A stretch of DNA of 64,000 bases from Paralithodes platypus. Taxonomy: Eukaryota; Arthropoda; Malacostraca; Decapoda; Lithodidae. The position numbers were made by a program, and so were the translations under genes. Below, one piece after another: positions 44,521-55,798 of this stretch (position 1 is its first letter; each line of letters begins with the position of its first letter). The notes below the pieces were generated by a model that saw only the letters and a list, made by a program, of their open reading frames with translations, did no database searches and was not told the DNA's origin. The stretch is from NCBI GenBank assembly GCA_032716605.1, contig CM064495.1, positions 20,933,836-20,997,835 of the forward strand, in the 5' to 3' direction.

Positions 44521-46333
44521 TGTTACGACTGGGGTTTAAATATATCAGGGCTCTTATTCATTGGACTAGTAATGGCATAAATGCTACAACGGAAAGCGCT
44601 AGATCCAACCTCTGATGTATATTCCCAGTGAACAAAGAACACAAATACTCTACAGAGTTCTATATGTAATAATAGGTTATTAAACTCTCAATAAATGTGC
44701 GTCTACTCTAGGCTTAATGTTATGTGAAAACAGCCTATTACTACCTATAACCGAAGGTGCTTGGTTATGGTATGCAAAGTAAGGTGGTAAGAGAAGTTAC
44801 AGCTTACGTTACTTTAATCAATAAATGTCAGGCACTCCTGCATGAAAGAAAGTGCACTAAAGTCCTTCAACACCAACAAGGAATCTTCTTTAAATGTTAG
44901 ATGCTATAAAGATGCTCGTATCGGAAATGGAACCCAAAAAGGCAGGCAGCGGAACAATGCTCGTGCAGGCTATGCACACAAAAAGGCAGAATATATAATG
45001 CCGTCGGAGCCAAGAATATCCTAAACACTACAACAATAATAATGATCGCCACAACAATGCAGTATTCCTATCAACAAAAAGAGCCTAAGTCGTTTGTGTC
45101 TCAATACATCAAACTAGGCTGCGAAATGCTTGTGTAATCATAAATGGGTATGCATAAAAAGAGTAATTGGGTTAATATACTTAATGTCTACTATGACTGA
45201 TAAAGTCTAGCTAGAGTCAATGATACGAGATACTGGTGCGCATGGCATGCCACATAGCCTAGTGCAAATCTCAAGTCTGTGCGTCAAATATTACGTTATA
45301 GGGAAGGGTAGCTCTCTTGAGAAACCTTAATACCGAAGTATTAAGCGTTCTCCTGGCGTACCTCAAAGACAAACAACGAGCTTAGAACAGTGCAGAATGG
45401 TATAGGCAAAAAGCCCTCATTCGTGCATGCTCTACTCTAAATGGCACACAGACTAGAATTTACTCAATCAACTCCAGTTCTCAGGTATGTCATGCAGCTT
45501 TTAACTAAAGCCAGCACTCATAGGAAACAATACCTTATAATATCAGACCCCTAGTCTAGCATTATCTAATCCAGCAGAACACTAATAATTATAGGAAGCG
45601 GTACTAAACAATATGAATGCCAACCAATGCTTCGTGATCAACTTATCTTAACAACTAACATACATGGGTTATATCAGACCTTAACGCACAATACAACTGG
45701 CCAGCATGAAGCTGATTTTGCAGAGTTAACCAGAGGGGCTTTGGTATTAATAAAAGGTGGTGAAAGATATGGAAAAAGAGAGAGGTAGGCAGAGGAAAAG
45801 ATTCTTAGGTGCAGAGAAGGGAACAGGTATCAAGGGATAAGAGAGATGCGTTCTAGAAACCAGATCTGAGGGAGAGAGTGGCGAGGGACCTGTATATATA
45901 CTAGCACTAGGTCGAGCCGCGTGGGAAAAAAGCGGTAACAGGTCCTCTAACCACTACCAAAGTAGCTAGCAAAACATTACGTCACCAAGCATGGTAAAGA
46001 ACTCCCTCAACCAATCCCCACGAGGCCAGCCAGCTATGACGTCATCGAGTATAGCAAAACACTACGCGCCCCCTCTCACTCTGTTCCACTCTCTCTCTCT
46101 CTCTGATCCTATCATTACTAGTTAAGGATAAAACATATACTTTACAATTAAATATATAAAGCCTTGACATGGGTGAAAACAAAGAGCCTTTCTGGACTGC
46201 CCATGACACGAGCTTTCATATGAAATAAAGCACACAACAATACACAAACTGTAGCCACATCCACTGTCCTGGCGATCCTAGCGAGTCACTGTAGAACAAG
46301 CCATGCGGTTCTAACGGAGTGGTTAACGTCACA
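44521..46333 (-). repeat. Gypsy-B 5' LTR, 1813 bp
   Basis: It matches the 3' LTR apart from scattered single differences and the MITE. It is bounded inside by the primer-binding site and outside by GGTT (46334-46337). Confidence 0.93.
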
Positions 46334-46334
46334 G

Positions 46335-46961
46335 GTTGCTGACATAATTGCGCCAACATTCACGATGATAACGAATTTCCAATCCAAACGCCGTTCGACT
46401 GTCTGGGATAGATGCAAGTGGGGTATTCAATCTTTCTCTTATAGGCTCATCTGACAGACAAACTGTATGCAACTTGAACCGGTTCCATGCGTCTACTGTT
46501 GACAGCAGCAAAAGTTTGGACTTGCCAGGATTACTGGTTTTTTGTGGTCCTTTCATACACCACACACAGAGATTCTTATCATGAACCACTCCAGTACTAG
46601 AACGAAGCTTTTTAGGCACATTTCCTGGGAGTTGTTGACTTGAAGTTGATGCTTGAACTTCTTCCTGTTCAGATTTCTGTTTACGATTCTGTGCTTGCTG
46701 AATATAGCGATTACTACTGATCTGGGTGTAACATTTACTATGCATGTACAGGCCTTTAGGCCCCTTGTCCCACTCCACTGCTGCATAGGCATGCTGAAAT
46801 TTATCAAGTTCCTTCCACCGAAAACACTTGTTCCTTAGATTCTCCCACTTTGTATCAGATGTCTTGTCCGTACTATCATCAGCTATACAGGGATGTTGAC
46901 ATAATATGCATTTTAATCCAGGTCCTGGGTCAGGCACATCACTAACTCCTCTACGTTCCAT
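46335..46961 (-). pseudogene. Academ-like transposon gene, N-terminal Cys-rich part (about 210 aa)
   Basis: It starts at ATG 46961 (MERRGVSDVPDPG). Cys/His pairs suggest two zinc-binding patches: KCILCQHPC (17-25) with later Cys residues, and CVWCMKGPQ, HTVCLS, YHRECWRNYV. It runs straight into Gypsy-B at the GGTT duplication, and the continuation is at 37460 and below. A Cys-rich N-terminus ahead of the transposase core is typical of several DNA transposon superfamilies. It lies about 130 bp inside the right inverted repeat. Confidence 0.68.
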
Positions 46962-47093
46962 GCTTATGATTCTTCACGCCAAATTCGATGCAACAAACCT
47001 GAAAAAGAAGGAATTGATCAGTCAACATTCTTGGTTTACATTTTAAATGATATATTATATTATTTGAGTAAGTTTCAGAGGATCCGTGACCGT

Positions 47094-47530
47094 GTTTAGG
47101 ATACCAAAGTTTCTCAGTGGATTTAACAACATCATATTTGTCTTAGATGTTGAGGTTAATGGGACTCTAAATCATGAATTATGCCATCCCATTGATTTTC
47201 TGAATTATTTTCTTATTTTCTTAATTATTTGGTAATTAGTTATTAATTATTTTTTAATTATGCCATCCCATTGGTTTTCTGACACCAAAATTAGTGGAAT
47301 AGACACCAAAATTGTCATTTTTGGCCATTCACTTCAAGAAATAGAACTTTATAAATTTTTTAAGATGACTGCGGCGGCCATTTTGAAAAACGTCTAAAAT
47401 AACAACTTTCCCGTCATTTTGGTGAGGTGTATGGGGGCTTATATTTTTTAGCATCAGTTGCCCTTGTTAAATTCACTGAGAAACTTTGGTATCCTAAACA
47501 CGGTCACGGAAGCTCTGAAAATGACTACTA
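47094..47530. repeat. Right terminal inverted repeat of the Academ-like transposon
   Basis: It pairs with 34819-35193. It is itself bracketed by a 57-bp inverted pair (47073-47129 and 47464-47520, one mismatch cluster), so this end can also fold on itself. Confidence 0.85.
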
Positions 47531-48972
47531 TAAAGCATCGAACGGGAATCTTCTGAAGAAAGTCTGATGCTGCTTAAGATGATCAAATCAGATTTTGAAC
47601 TGTTATATAAAGCAGGAACAAGATATGACAAGTGTAGGGACATACAGTGTTAACCCGTTGAGCCCCGGCTAGTTATAATATTTTGTTCACCCCAGTCCCA
47701 AGCCATTTTCACTTATTTTTTTTGTTTGCTAAAATGGAAGACAAGGATGAGAAATGAAAAAAAAAAAAAAAAATCACATCTGACATTTTTTTTTTGGGGG
47801 GGGGGGGAGCCTCAAAAAAATTTGTTGAGCCAAAATGGAAGAGAATGGTGAGAAATGAAGACAAAAATAAAAAAAAACTCATTTCGGTCATTGGGGGGGC
47901 GGGGGGGGGGGGTTTCAATAGTTCGTCTCCCCCGCATGACCACCCGCCCGGGAGCACTAGGGTAAAAACTGAGTATGGCATTGTACGGCATACATCCTAA
48001 GGAGTATCTCACATAAATCTCAAGCCTCTAGCTCCCATACGACCGGAGTAATGAAGGTTCAAAGTGGCGGTGAACTAGGGGTGTAAACTATCCCCACTAA
48101 GCCCACCACCACCAGCCGCACGGCTGTCTCGGCCCGCTCACACCTACTGGCCCGGCTCCCACACACACTACGGTACCTCCCCCTCCTATTCTCCCGCCAT
48201 TTCCTACCTTACGAGCCACGTAAGTGTTTTTTATATGTCGGACGCACGTGATGCGTCGCTGGGAGTTGGTGATCAAAGACTGCCGACGCAACACGTGCGA
48301 CGCTGGGTCTCACCGGGTTAACTGGCACAGGAATAATAATAATAAATGCGCAATAGTATTATCTCCAACAACAAAACAAGTACTTCCTCAGGCAACACAA
48401 AAGCCTGCTCGGGTTGTACAACTCAACAACAACCAAGGCTTGCTATCAACGTGAATAAAAATGCTGCATACATAACATGAAGAGTTTATAATCCTAATCG
48501 GGTGTCTGCTAGGCGAATAAAGTCTAGCTGGGATGTAGTAGGCTAGGAAACAATGGCTGAGCAAGCGGCTCGTAGCCTAGCAAGGTCCTTAAGACTGTAC
48601 GGCCAAATTACGTTAAATGACGGGGTGCTCTCTTGAGAGATCCAGATCGCTAGTTTCTGGTTCTCTCCTGGCGACCCTCTCAAAGTCAAAGCAAAACGAG
48701 TTAGCACAGTGTTGGGTGGCAGAGGCAAAAGCCCTCACTCGCAACACAGTGCTAAACTCACAAGGTACACAGTCAGAAAGACAACCTTGGCTTCCCACGT
48801 ATCCGTTGCGATTGTACAGGTTCAACAAAACCTGGTACACATCGGAAATCACAACCACAATAGCCTCACCCCAGTCTAACATGTCTAGCAGACAACCAAG
48901 CAAAAGGTAGGGAGACACCACGAGTGTGTCGAACCTCTACAGACAAAATGTTAACCCCTCCAAAATGTCTAT
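47531..48972 (-). mobile_element. LTR-A copy, minus strand, second piece, truncated by Gypsy-C
   Basis: It continues the copy begun at 34440 and aligns with solo LTR-A down to about position 1031, then stops exactly where Gypsy-C begins. The remaining 650 bp of the LTR are not found on the far side of Gypsy-C. A MITE (47654-48317) interrupts it. Confidence 0.85.
47654..48317. mobile_element. TTAA-flanked MITE, P2-related, 664 bp, in LTR-A
   Basis: TTAA occurs at 47650-47653 and 48318-48321. The ends are CCCGTTGAGCCCCGG and, on the other strand, CCCGGTGAGACCCAG. The unfilled site is visible in solo LTR-A at about 1672-1676 (rc of 'gccagttaaccc'). The interior has homopolymer A and G runs (47757-47773, 47797-47808, 47895-47912) and CGTCG-rich words near the right end. 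Confidence 0.85.
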
Positions 48973-50872
48973 TGTGACGCTTCTGCATAGTAACCACATG
49001 CGGGCATGCGCGCGCGTCGGCTGCCCAGCCGTTTAGAAACCGGCTGGTGGTCGCCGGCCGGCAGGCTTTCCCTTAGTATATATCCTACGACAACGTAACT
49101 AGTGTCTGGGATATTCTTATGTTGTTTCACAGCTTGTAGCTGCCCTTATTCTTAACCAATGCATCTTAGTATATTTTATTCTCGATAGTTGATTGTTTCA
49201 TTATAATATATAAGATGTAAGTCTAGTGAGAGCGTGAAGAGATGAGCGGGAGAGAGAGACCGGCTTGGGACGTTGCTTCGCGCGGAGAGTCCAGCTTGGG
49301 ACGAGCCTGAAGCGCTGCCACGTGCATTTGATTGCAACATTAGGCTTAGTTTCGACTCACGCACAGGGTAGAGGATTTTGACCAGGCAACTGTGTTGAGT
49401 GTTGCCAAGCCTGGGATGTATTCTGCATGCCTAGGGTGGGGTCCAGACAGATTCAAGACTCAGAGCTCACCTCATTGTCGTACCCTTCGGACCCCCTTGA
49501 TATCTATCCCTCTCAACCCCACTTAGAAACGTTCTCTCTTACTTTGTATACCTTCTTTCCACTACTTCACCAATCTATTTAATTATCCCATCCCCTTGAT
49601 AGACCTTATATCTATTATTGTATTAACGACGAGCTCTCAGATAACTAGTTAGGGTTTTGGGCCTTATGCAGGGATGTAATTGTTAATGAGACCTAGGAAG
49701 CTTTTTTGTTGTCTCATATTTGGTGGTTTCATGCTTGCTAGTGTGTTCTTGTGTCAGGTTAGCAGGGGCTAGACCGGAGGGGAGGCTTTTTGCGATCCTT
49801 TAAGTAAAGTCTGCTGGTGCGAGTCCCGTGGACCCGCACGACTTTACTAGGATACCCGTGGGAGTCTGGGGGCATTTTCTTGTCTGTGTCCCTGTGTGTC
49901 TAGCGTTGTGTTGTGTGAGGGCCATTGCCTAGTCCACTCAGCACTGCGCTAGCACGTCTTGCTTTTGTTTTAGGGTCGCCAGGAGAGAGTCAGATACTTG
50001 CGATCTGAGTCTCTCAAGAGAGCACCCTTTCAATTAGAGTAATTTGGCGCACAGACCTGGGAACATCCCTAGGCTAGAGCAGGTGGCTCAGCCCGGGTAT
50101 CCGAAGCCTATATCCTTCCGGCTAGACCTCTGCCACCTGGCAGATTAACAGCTAGGGGTTTATTATCTCTGTATGCTTGTTATTGTGCCACAGTTTACCG
50201 TTTTTGTGAGCATTGTGAGTCAGGGTGTGGCTTAGAGACTCTGTCCGAGCAGGCTTGCCTGACTAAGAGTGAGAAGCACACCTGTATGTGGTTATGTTGC
50301 GAGTTGCTGCCTTTATTTAATTATACCTATGCCATTATACACTGTATGGCCTATCACTAGTATTTATTCCTGCTTATGAGTTAAGAGTTCTCTAAATCCG
50401 TAACGTACTTTCTTTGCTAAGCATCAGATCCTACAGTAGCCGCATGCAGTTTAGAAACCCGCATCTTGTCTACCTGTACGATGTTTTGAGGACTGTTTGC
50501 TTTCACCTTCTTTCACGCAGGGGTGATTAGTTGTATTAATTAACGTAACGTTAAATGTACTTTCTTCTAGTTTGTTATTAAATTGTTTCTGCAATTTAAT
50601 TCCGTTATCTATCTTTTCCTTGAAGCTTTAAGTCAACTTAATTGTGTGATCTTTTATATAGCCTGCTTGACTATCAGCAGTCTATAGTGCGTGCACCCTG
50701 TAACCGAGTCATAGGATACCTCGTTGTCCAGGCAGGAATCTTGACGGTTTAGGGTGGTTTGTTGCCTGTGTTTATAGATAAGGGTTGGATCTAGCGTTTT
50801 CCGTTGTTGCTTGTTGCCGCATACCTAGTCCAATAGAAAGAGCCCAGTGTTTATATATCCCAGGACGTAACA
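48973..50872 (+). repeat. Gypsy-C 5' LTR, 1900 bp
   Basis: It is nearly identical to 55799-57703 except for 49218-49460, which is unrelated to the corresponding 56043-56291. Confidence 0.93.
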
Positions 50873-50874
50873 AA

Positions 50875-50890
50875 TGGCGACCTTGCATAG
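50875..50890 (+). promoter_or_regulatory. Gypsy-C primer-binding site
   Basis: TGGCGACCTTGC, two bases after the LTR end. It is the same site as in Gypsy-B, with one difference within the first 12 bases. Confidence 0.7.
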
Positions 50891-51085
50891 GATTTACTGA
50901 ACAGAGGAATATAGTGGTCATTTGTTTTGAGATTCCTTATGATTAGAGGAATACAGTGGACATAGTTTTTTTTTTGGAGCAACCAATATAACACATTAAA
51001 GACTTTAAATAACATTAGTATATACATACTTGCATAGGAGATAAGGCACATTCTATAACCGTGATAATTACTGCAGTACACAAAC

Positions 51086-53416
51086 ATGTCTAATACATCA
51101 GAACACAGTGATGGGTCAGGTCACGATACGGGCTCGAAGGGAGAAAGACCTGTGGAGTGGCTAGTCGATAGCGAGGAGGGTGCTAGAAGATTTTTAGAGG
51201 TGCCCCTTACCGCTGCCAGGGTGTTGAAGCTGAATAAGTATGGCTTAAAGTGTGTGGCAGGTTTTCAGGGTTACCAGGGTTTAAGTGGCATGAGGAAAGA
51301 TCAGCTGAGGACTTTGATATTGGGTTTAGAAGGGAGAGACCTGGGTGGAGAGGTGACTGGGGGCCCCGGTCCCCAGCCCCCCCTCCACTCTACCCCCATA
51401 TTAAACGTCAGGGTGCCTGAATTTAGTACATACCCCCAAGTTGATGGTCAATGGCAGCGTGGAATTCAATCACAGGGACCCTCTCCATTAAATGCACCTT
51501 CCCCTCCTCAAGGGTTGACTCCAGATTTGTTGTTTCGGCTTGAGATGGCCAAGGTTGAGGCCGCCGAAAGACAGGTTAGAGTTCAGGTTGAGGTTGCTAG
51601 AGCTCAGGCTGAGGCTGCAGAGAGAACAGCTATACGAAAGGCTGAACTGCAGGCAGAGTCTACTAGGTATCGGGCTGACAGGGAGCTGGAGAGATCTCGA
51701 GTGGAGGTAACAGGGCGAAATATTGGGGGAGGTAACAGACATCGGGACCAATCATTGTCGCACCTGCTTAAACAAGTTCCTGTGTTCGATGAATTATGTG
51801 TGGCTGAGTTTTTTATGTGATTTGAGAAGAAGTGTCAGGAACACCAGTGGCCTCAGGAAAAGTGGGCAGCATTAGTTTCATCAAGACTCCTAGGAAAGGG
51901 GCTAAAAGCGTATGATGCACTACCTTTAGAGTCCTGTGTAGTTTATGATGAGCTAAAGAAGGCTGTGCTACGGGCCTATGAGTTACAACCAGAAACTTAC
52001 CGCTTGAAGTTTCGGGGTGTTACTAAGGGCAAGGATAGTACCTTCCTAGAACACGCCCGGGACTTGTCTGATGCACTACGACATTGGCTGCGTTCTGAGA
52101 GGGCAGCTACTTTTGAGGAGTTGAGTGAGCTGGTTCTCTTGGAGCAGTTCTTTAAGTGCACAGGCGGGGACTTAACATTAAATATAAAGGAAAAAAATCC
52201 TAGAACTCTCCAGGAGGCAGCAGAAATGGCTGACCTCCGACTGTCATTAATTCCAGGGTGCGAAGCATCAGCTAGGAGTGAGTCGGGTGCAAAGGATCGT
52301 ACCCCTCCCCCTCCCAAGAATTTTGATACACATAAATACACAAAACCATGTAGCACTGACAATAAAACTGAACATAAACCAAATACCGTCCCGTATAAGA
52401 AGTCTAATGGTACCTCCCACTCTCAAGGAAAACCAAAGAGTAAAGAGTGCTTTGCATGTCACCAGGAGGGTCACTTTGCAAATGCTTATCCGAACAAGCC
52501 ACCAAACAAGGTTGTGTCATTGGTCCGCAGCATAGGGGTGTCGCCTATATCTTCTGAGTTTGCCAAGGGTAGTTCGTCAGAGGTTGGGACACAGCCTGTG
52601 TTCAAGAGTCCGGAAGGCTCGAACCCTGTCCGCGACGTCTTTGGGGGTCATAGAGGGCATGGTTTTGTGAGGTGGGCTGGCGAAAGGCGAGGAGTTAAGC
52701 TATTGCGTGATACTGGGGCTTCTCAGACCTTGTTATGGAACTTTACTGGTAGACCGATTAACGCTGCTCGGGTGGTGGTAGTTCAGGGGATCAATGCTAC
52801 GAAGTCCTACCCGCTGGTGCGGATGGAGCTGGAGGTGGGTGGTGTGGCGAAGGAGCTGGATGTCGGAATTGTAGAGAACTTGCCTGTTGGGGGCGTCGAC
52901 CTCCTCCTCGGCAACGACTTTGCGGTGCCTGCTTCTAAGGTTTCACCCTTGGTCGTTGCCGAGAAGGCGGCCGACGTTAGTTGGGAGGAACAGGAGTGGG
53001 TTGAGAAGTGTAGCGTACAAACCATTGCGGGTGTTGTGACGCGTTCTCAGACATCCGGAGCCTTGCAGCCACCACCTCAGTCTATCAAACCGCGGAGGAA
53101 AGGTCACAAGAAAACGGGAAGTGTTGGTCAATTGGAGAGTTTTGAGCCGGCAGTGTTTCTTGGTGACTCATTATTGGCACCTATGTTAGAGTCTGGAGAG
53201 GCCCCAGGACCTGTCACAGCTAGTGAGGAGGTAGGGCAGGAAGAGACTCCGAGGCAGCAACGTTACACACGGAGAGAAAAAAGGGTTGCTCAGTTTGATA
53301 TTGGGGGAGGACTTGGGTTGCTTCGGAAGCATCTAGACAGGTTGGTTCCCTCAGATATTTGTAAACTGCAGTTGGAGGATCCGGAAGTTCAGAAGTGTGG
53401 TAATGGTGCTGTCTAG
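51086..53416 (+). pseudogene. Gypsy-C gag-protease frame (777 codons, one internal stop)
   Basis: It begins MSNTSEHSDGSGHD. Pro-rich PSPPQGLTPDLL and an Ala/Glu-rich coiled-coil (VARAQAEAAERTA) precede the capsid-like part (HLLKQVPVFDE; a TGA at 51818 in FFM*FEKK; YELQPETYRLKFRG; LEQFFKCTGGDL). The knuckle CFACHQEGHFANAY has lost its last Cys. Protease follows in the same frame (LLRDTGASQTLL; VDLLLGNDF). Apart from the single stop the frame is intact. After protease the frame goes through a Ser/Glu-rich linker and ends at 53416. Confidence 0.85.
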
Positions 53417-54114
53417 ATCAAACACGAGGACGGGGAAACATGTCATGTGAACCTGTTGGAGGAGTTTGTGAGGCAACCACCTGAGCAGCCTACTGTCCCT
53501 GCGTTGGTCTGCCGCGGCCAAGGTGGAGAAGGAGAGGGGGGCAGTAGGGCACAGGTGGAGGAGAGTAGGGATTGTCATGTCTCGGCGGAGCAGTGGGCAG
53601 GGGACACGAGTCTGGTGGCTGTGGAAGCGCTAGAGCACCTGCCTGAGCAGCAGTGTGCAGCGCTCCAGCACCAGCTCGGTTCATACCCTACTGGTCGTGC
53701 CGAGCCCCTGAGTCTCACAACTCGGGCGGTGCAAGATGTTCCGCGGGCAGGTCACGTGGATGTTGAAAGACCGTTAGCCTCGTTGTTTCGGTGGTTCAAG
53801 GTGGGCGACGAGGCTTTGGCATGGTTGCCAGGTCAGGGTCGTCCCATGGCTGCCAAGGGTGGTGGTCAAAAGGAGGACTTTGAGCAGATTGGTGAGGTTG
53901 GCTGTGGCATAGAAGTGCCCAGTCGTCGCATAGCCTCCCAATGCTGCTCTAGTCAATTGCATCAGCCCTACCATAGACCGACTGTATCTGGCCATGTCGC
54001 TAAAAGCGGTGATGCTGCGCAGGCAGATGTAGTCGTAAGGAATGCGGGGGTGTGCATGTACGGTATCGGCGGGGAAGCCTTCACAATAATGAACTATGGG
54101 AGTGACTGCACAGT
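53417..54114 (+). pseudogene. Gypsy-C pol: integrase tail and pre-RT linker
   Basis: GETCHVNLLEEFVRQPPEQP (about 53425-53485) matches the CHVNLVKEY integrase C-terminus of Gypsy-B. The rest of the integrase is deleted. HLPEQQCAALQHQL (about 53635) and later stretches correspond to the segment before RT. It ends at the poly(T) of an inserted LINE. Confidence 0.7.
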
Positions 54115-54785
54115 TTTTTTTTTTTTTTTTTTTTAAGAGACAATGAACGGAGGAAGGAAAAACACAGATAAAACAAAAAGGTCCATGTGCCTAAAGGCAT
54201 CCTCCATTCATAAAATGTTTGTAACAACTGGATTTAAACATTTGTAGATTGTAAGTTTGTGGAAAGCAATTCGAGGGAAGTGGATTCCAAAGAGTTGTAG
54301 CTCTGGGGATAAATGAATTCTGATAAGCAGAAGTTCTGCATTGTGGAGGAGAAAGTGTAAATTCATGGGCGCTCTCAGCTGCCCTAGTTCTACGGGGAAA
54401 GATGTGGAGAGGCGGCACAATTGATGCAAGTTCCTCGGAACAATTGCTGTGAAAATATCTGTAGAATAATGCAAGGGATGCAACGTTTCTTCGTATGGAT
54501 AATGTAGGAAGGTCCTGTGTGATTGCAGGGTTATTGATTAATCTAATAGCTTTATTTTGAATTTTGTCCAACTGCCTCAATGCAACCACTCCACTTCCAC
54601 CCCACAGAGGTGAACAGTAATCCATCTGAGAACGCACATGACTTTTATATATCACGGCCAACTGCTCGTCAGTGAAGAATTCTCGAACTCTGTACAGGAG
54701 TCCCAGTTTTTTAGAGGCATTCTTAGCAATGCTTCTAACATAATGTGTCCAGCTCAAGTTAGTAGTTAATGTTGGTACTGATTGT
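54115..54785 (-). pseudogene. LINE 3' end (N4-related) inserted in Gypsy-C
   Basis: Poly(T) at 54115-54134 is the poly(A) tail on the minus strand. The frame 54191-54757 reads LSWTHYVRSIAKNASKKL, MDYCSPLWGGSG, LRQLDKIQNKAIRLIN and RNVASLALFYRYFHSNCSEEL, the thumb and C-terminal domain of a LINE RT related to N4. It is 5'-truncated and otherwise intact to its stop. The insertion duplication is not evident. Confidence 0.82.
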
Positions 54786-55500
54786 CCCTCTCATGACCTG
54801 GCTGTTCTAGGGACGAAGGTGGAGAAGGAGGGAGACTACAGGTTAGAAGCTGCGGTCTCGGCTGGGTTGTGGAAGGGCACTAGGATTGTTATTCTGCGAG
54901 ATAAGTCGTTTACTAGGCTGTCGCAGTGCATCCGCATGTTTGTTGCTTCTCCAGGCCTGATGTACGGGGTAGAATCCGACATGCAGGCTGGAGATAGTGC
55001 AAGGCTCAGTTTAATTCCCTACCGAATAAATCCTGCTCGACAGCCTGTGGTGCAAGCAGAGCTGGATTACGTGTTGACGAAGGGTCTGAGGGATAAGGAA
55101 TGTCGTGAGTGGTCGTTGCCTGTAACTTTGCAACCTGTGTTAAGTGGCAAGATCAGCGAGTGTGTTGATTGCGAGAGTGTGTGTGCATTATCCCTGACAG
55201 ACGCCTATACCTTATCGAGAGTTGACGACACCATAGACCGCCTCGGGGCTGCATCGCCTATCACGAAGGTAGAACTAGTGAAAGGTTATTGGCAGGCCCC
55301 GTTGCCGGAAAGAGCGAAGAGAAATGCCAGTCTTGTGATGAACTGGGCAGTTTATCAGTGCCAGGTGTTGTTTTGCTGCCGGGACACAAGTTGGATGTGT
55401 GGCATGCTAAGGGCACTGATAATGTTTTGGCTGATTGTTGGTCACGGGAGGGTTTGTTTGCAGGAGAACCCTCGCCGTTCAGTCAGTGTGTGTTGAGAGT
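54786..55500 (+). pseudogene. Gypsy-C pol: RT N-terminal part and end of RNase H
   Basis: RT landmarks are PYRINPARQPVVQAELDYVL, REWSLPVTLQP, LTDAYTLSRVDDTIDRLG and VELVKGYWQAPLPERAK. The YxDD box and most of RNase H are deleted. The RNase H end, WHAKGTDNVLADCWSREG, follows at about 55400-55455. The position after the integrase tail at 53430 supports the pol order integrase-RT-RNase H. Confidence 0.78.
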
Positions 55501-55790
55501 GGAGGAAAATAGGCTGTCACTGTAGTGCAGCCGCCAAAAACAAATTAAAAAAAAAGCAAAAAACCTTATAAACCTCTTTATTTTTATAACGTGTAGAATT
55601 TTGTATAAGATGTTGTGGCAGTATCTAAGTTGAATGTTTTCGCTTATTGTCGCTAAGTTAGTTGAACTTGCTCGGTGGAGTGCAACAGTCTTTATTTTTT
55701 TATATATAGTGCCTTGTGTCGCAACAGTGTGTGGTACTATGAGAAGCTTTCTGTTAGATATGAAGAACTTAGTCAAGTGTCTTATATCTT

Positions 55791-55798
55791 GGGGGAGG
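55791..55798 (+). promoter_or_regulatory. Gypsy-C polypurine tract
   Basis: GGGGGAGG immediately before the 3' LTR; plus-strand primer site. Confidence 0.8.

Larger units (their letters stand above)
37461..46333 (-). mobile_element. Gypsy-B: LTR retrotransposon with Gmr1-like pol order, 8.9 kb
   Basis: Two LTRs of the TGTGACG...CGTAACA type (minus orientation), a 4-bp duplication GGTT (37457-37460 and 46334-46337), a primer-binding site, gag, and a pol frame in the order protease, integrase, RNase H. It carries two P1 MITEs, one in the 3' LTR and one in gag, that are absent from the matching places and so arrived later. The RT domain is missing. Gag has a frameshift and so does the gag/pro junction; the copy is dead. 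The two LTRs look nearly identical apart from the MITE, implying a fairly recent insertion. Confidence 0.9.
34819..47530 (-). mobile_element. DNA transposon with XPG/PIN-like nuclease (Academ-like), split by Gypsy-B
   Basis: Ends are TAGTAG...CTACTA with a 3-bp duplication TAA (34816-34818 and 47531-47533). The target is known because the solo LTR-A at about 1790-1800 shows the unfilled sequence. Long inverted ends occupy about 34819-35193 and 47094-47530. Without the Gypsy-B insertion (8877 bp including its GGTT duplication) the element is about 3.8 kb. It carries one minus-strand gene, now in three pieces (46335-46961, 36430-37460, 35219-36424). The mix of a Cys-rich N-terminal protein and a nuclease of the XPG/PIN kind suggests the Academ superfamily (AcademX type, 3-4 bp duplications). 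That assignment is from memory of the family and needs a search. Confidence 0.72.

Noticed and set aside
47709..48012. Overlapping Pro/Gly-rich ORFs in the 664-bp MITE
   Set aside because: They arise from homopolymer A and G runs and show no codon-like pattern.
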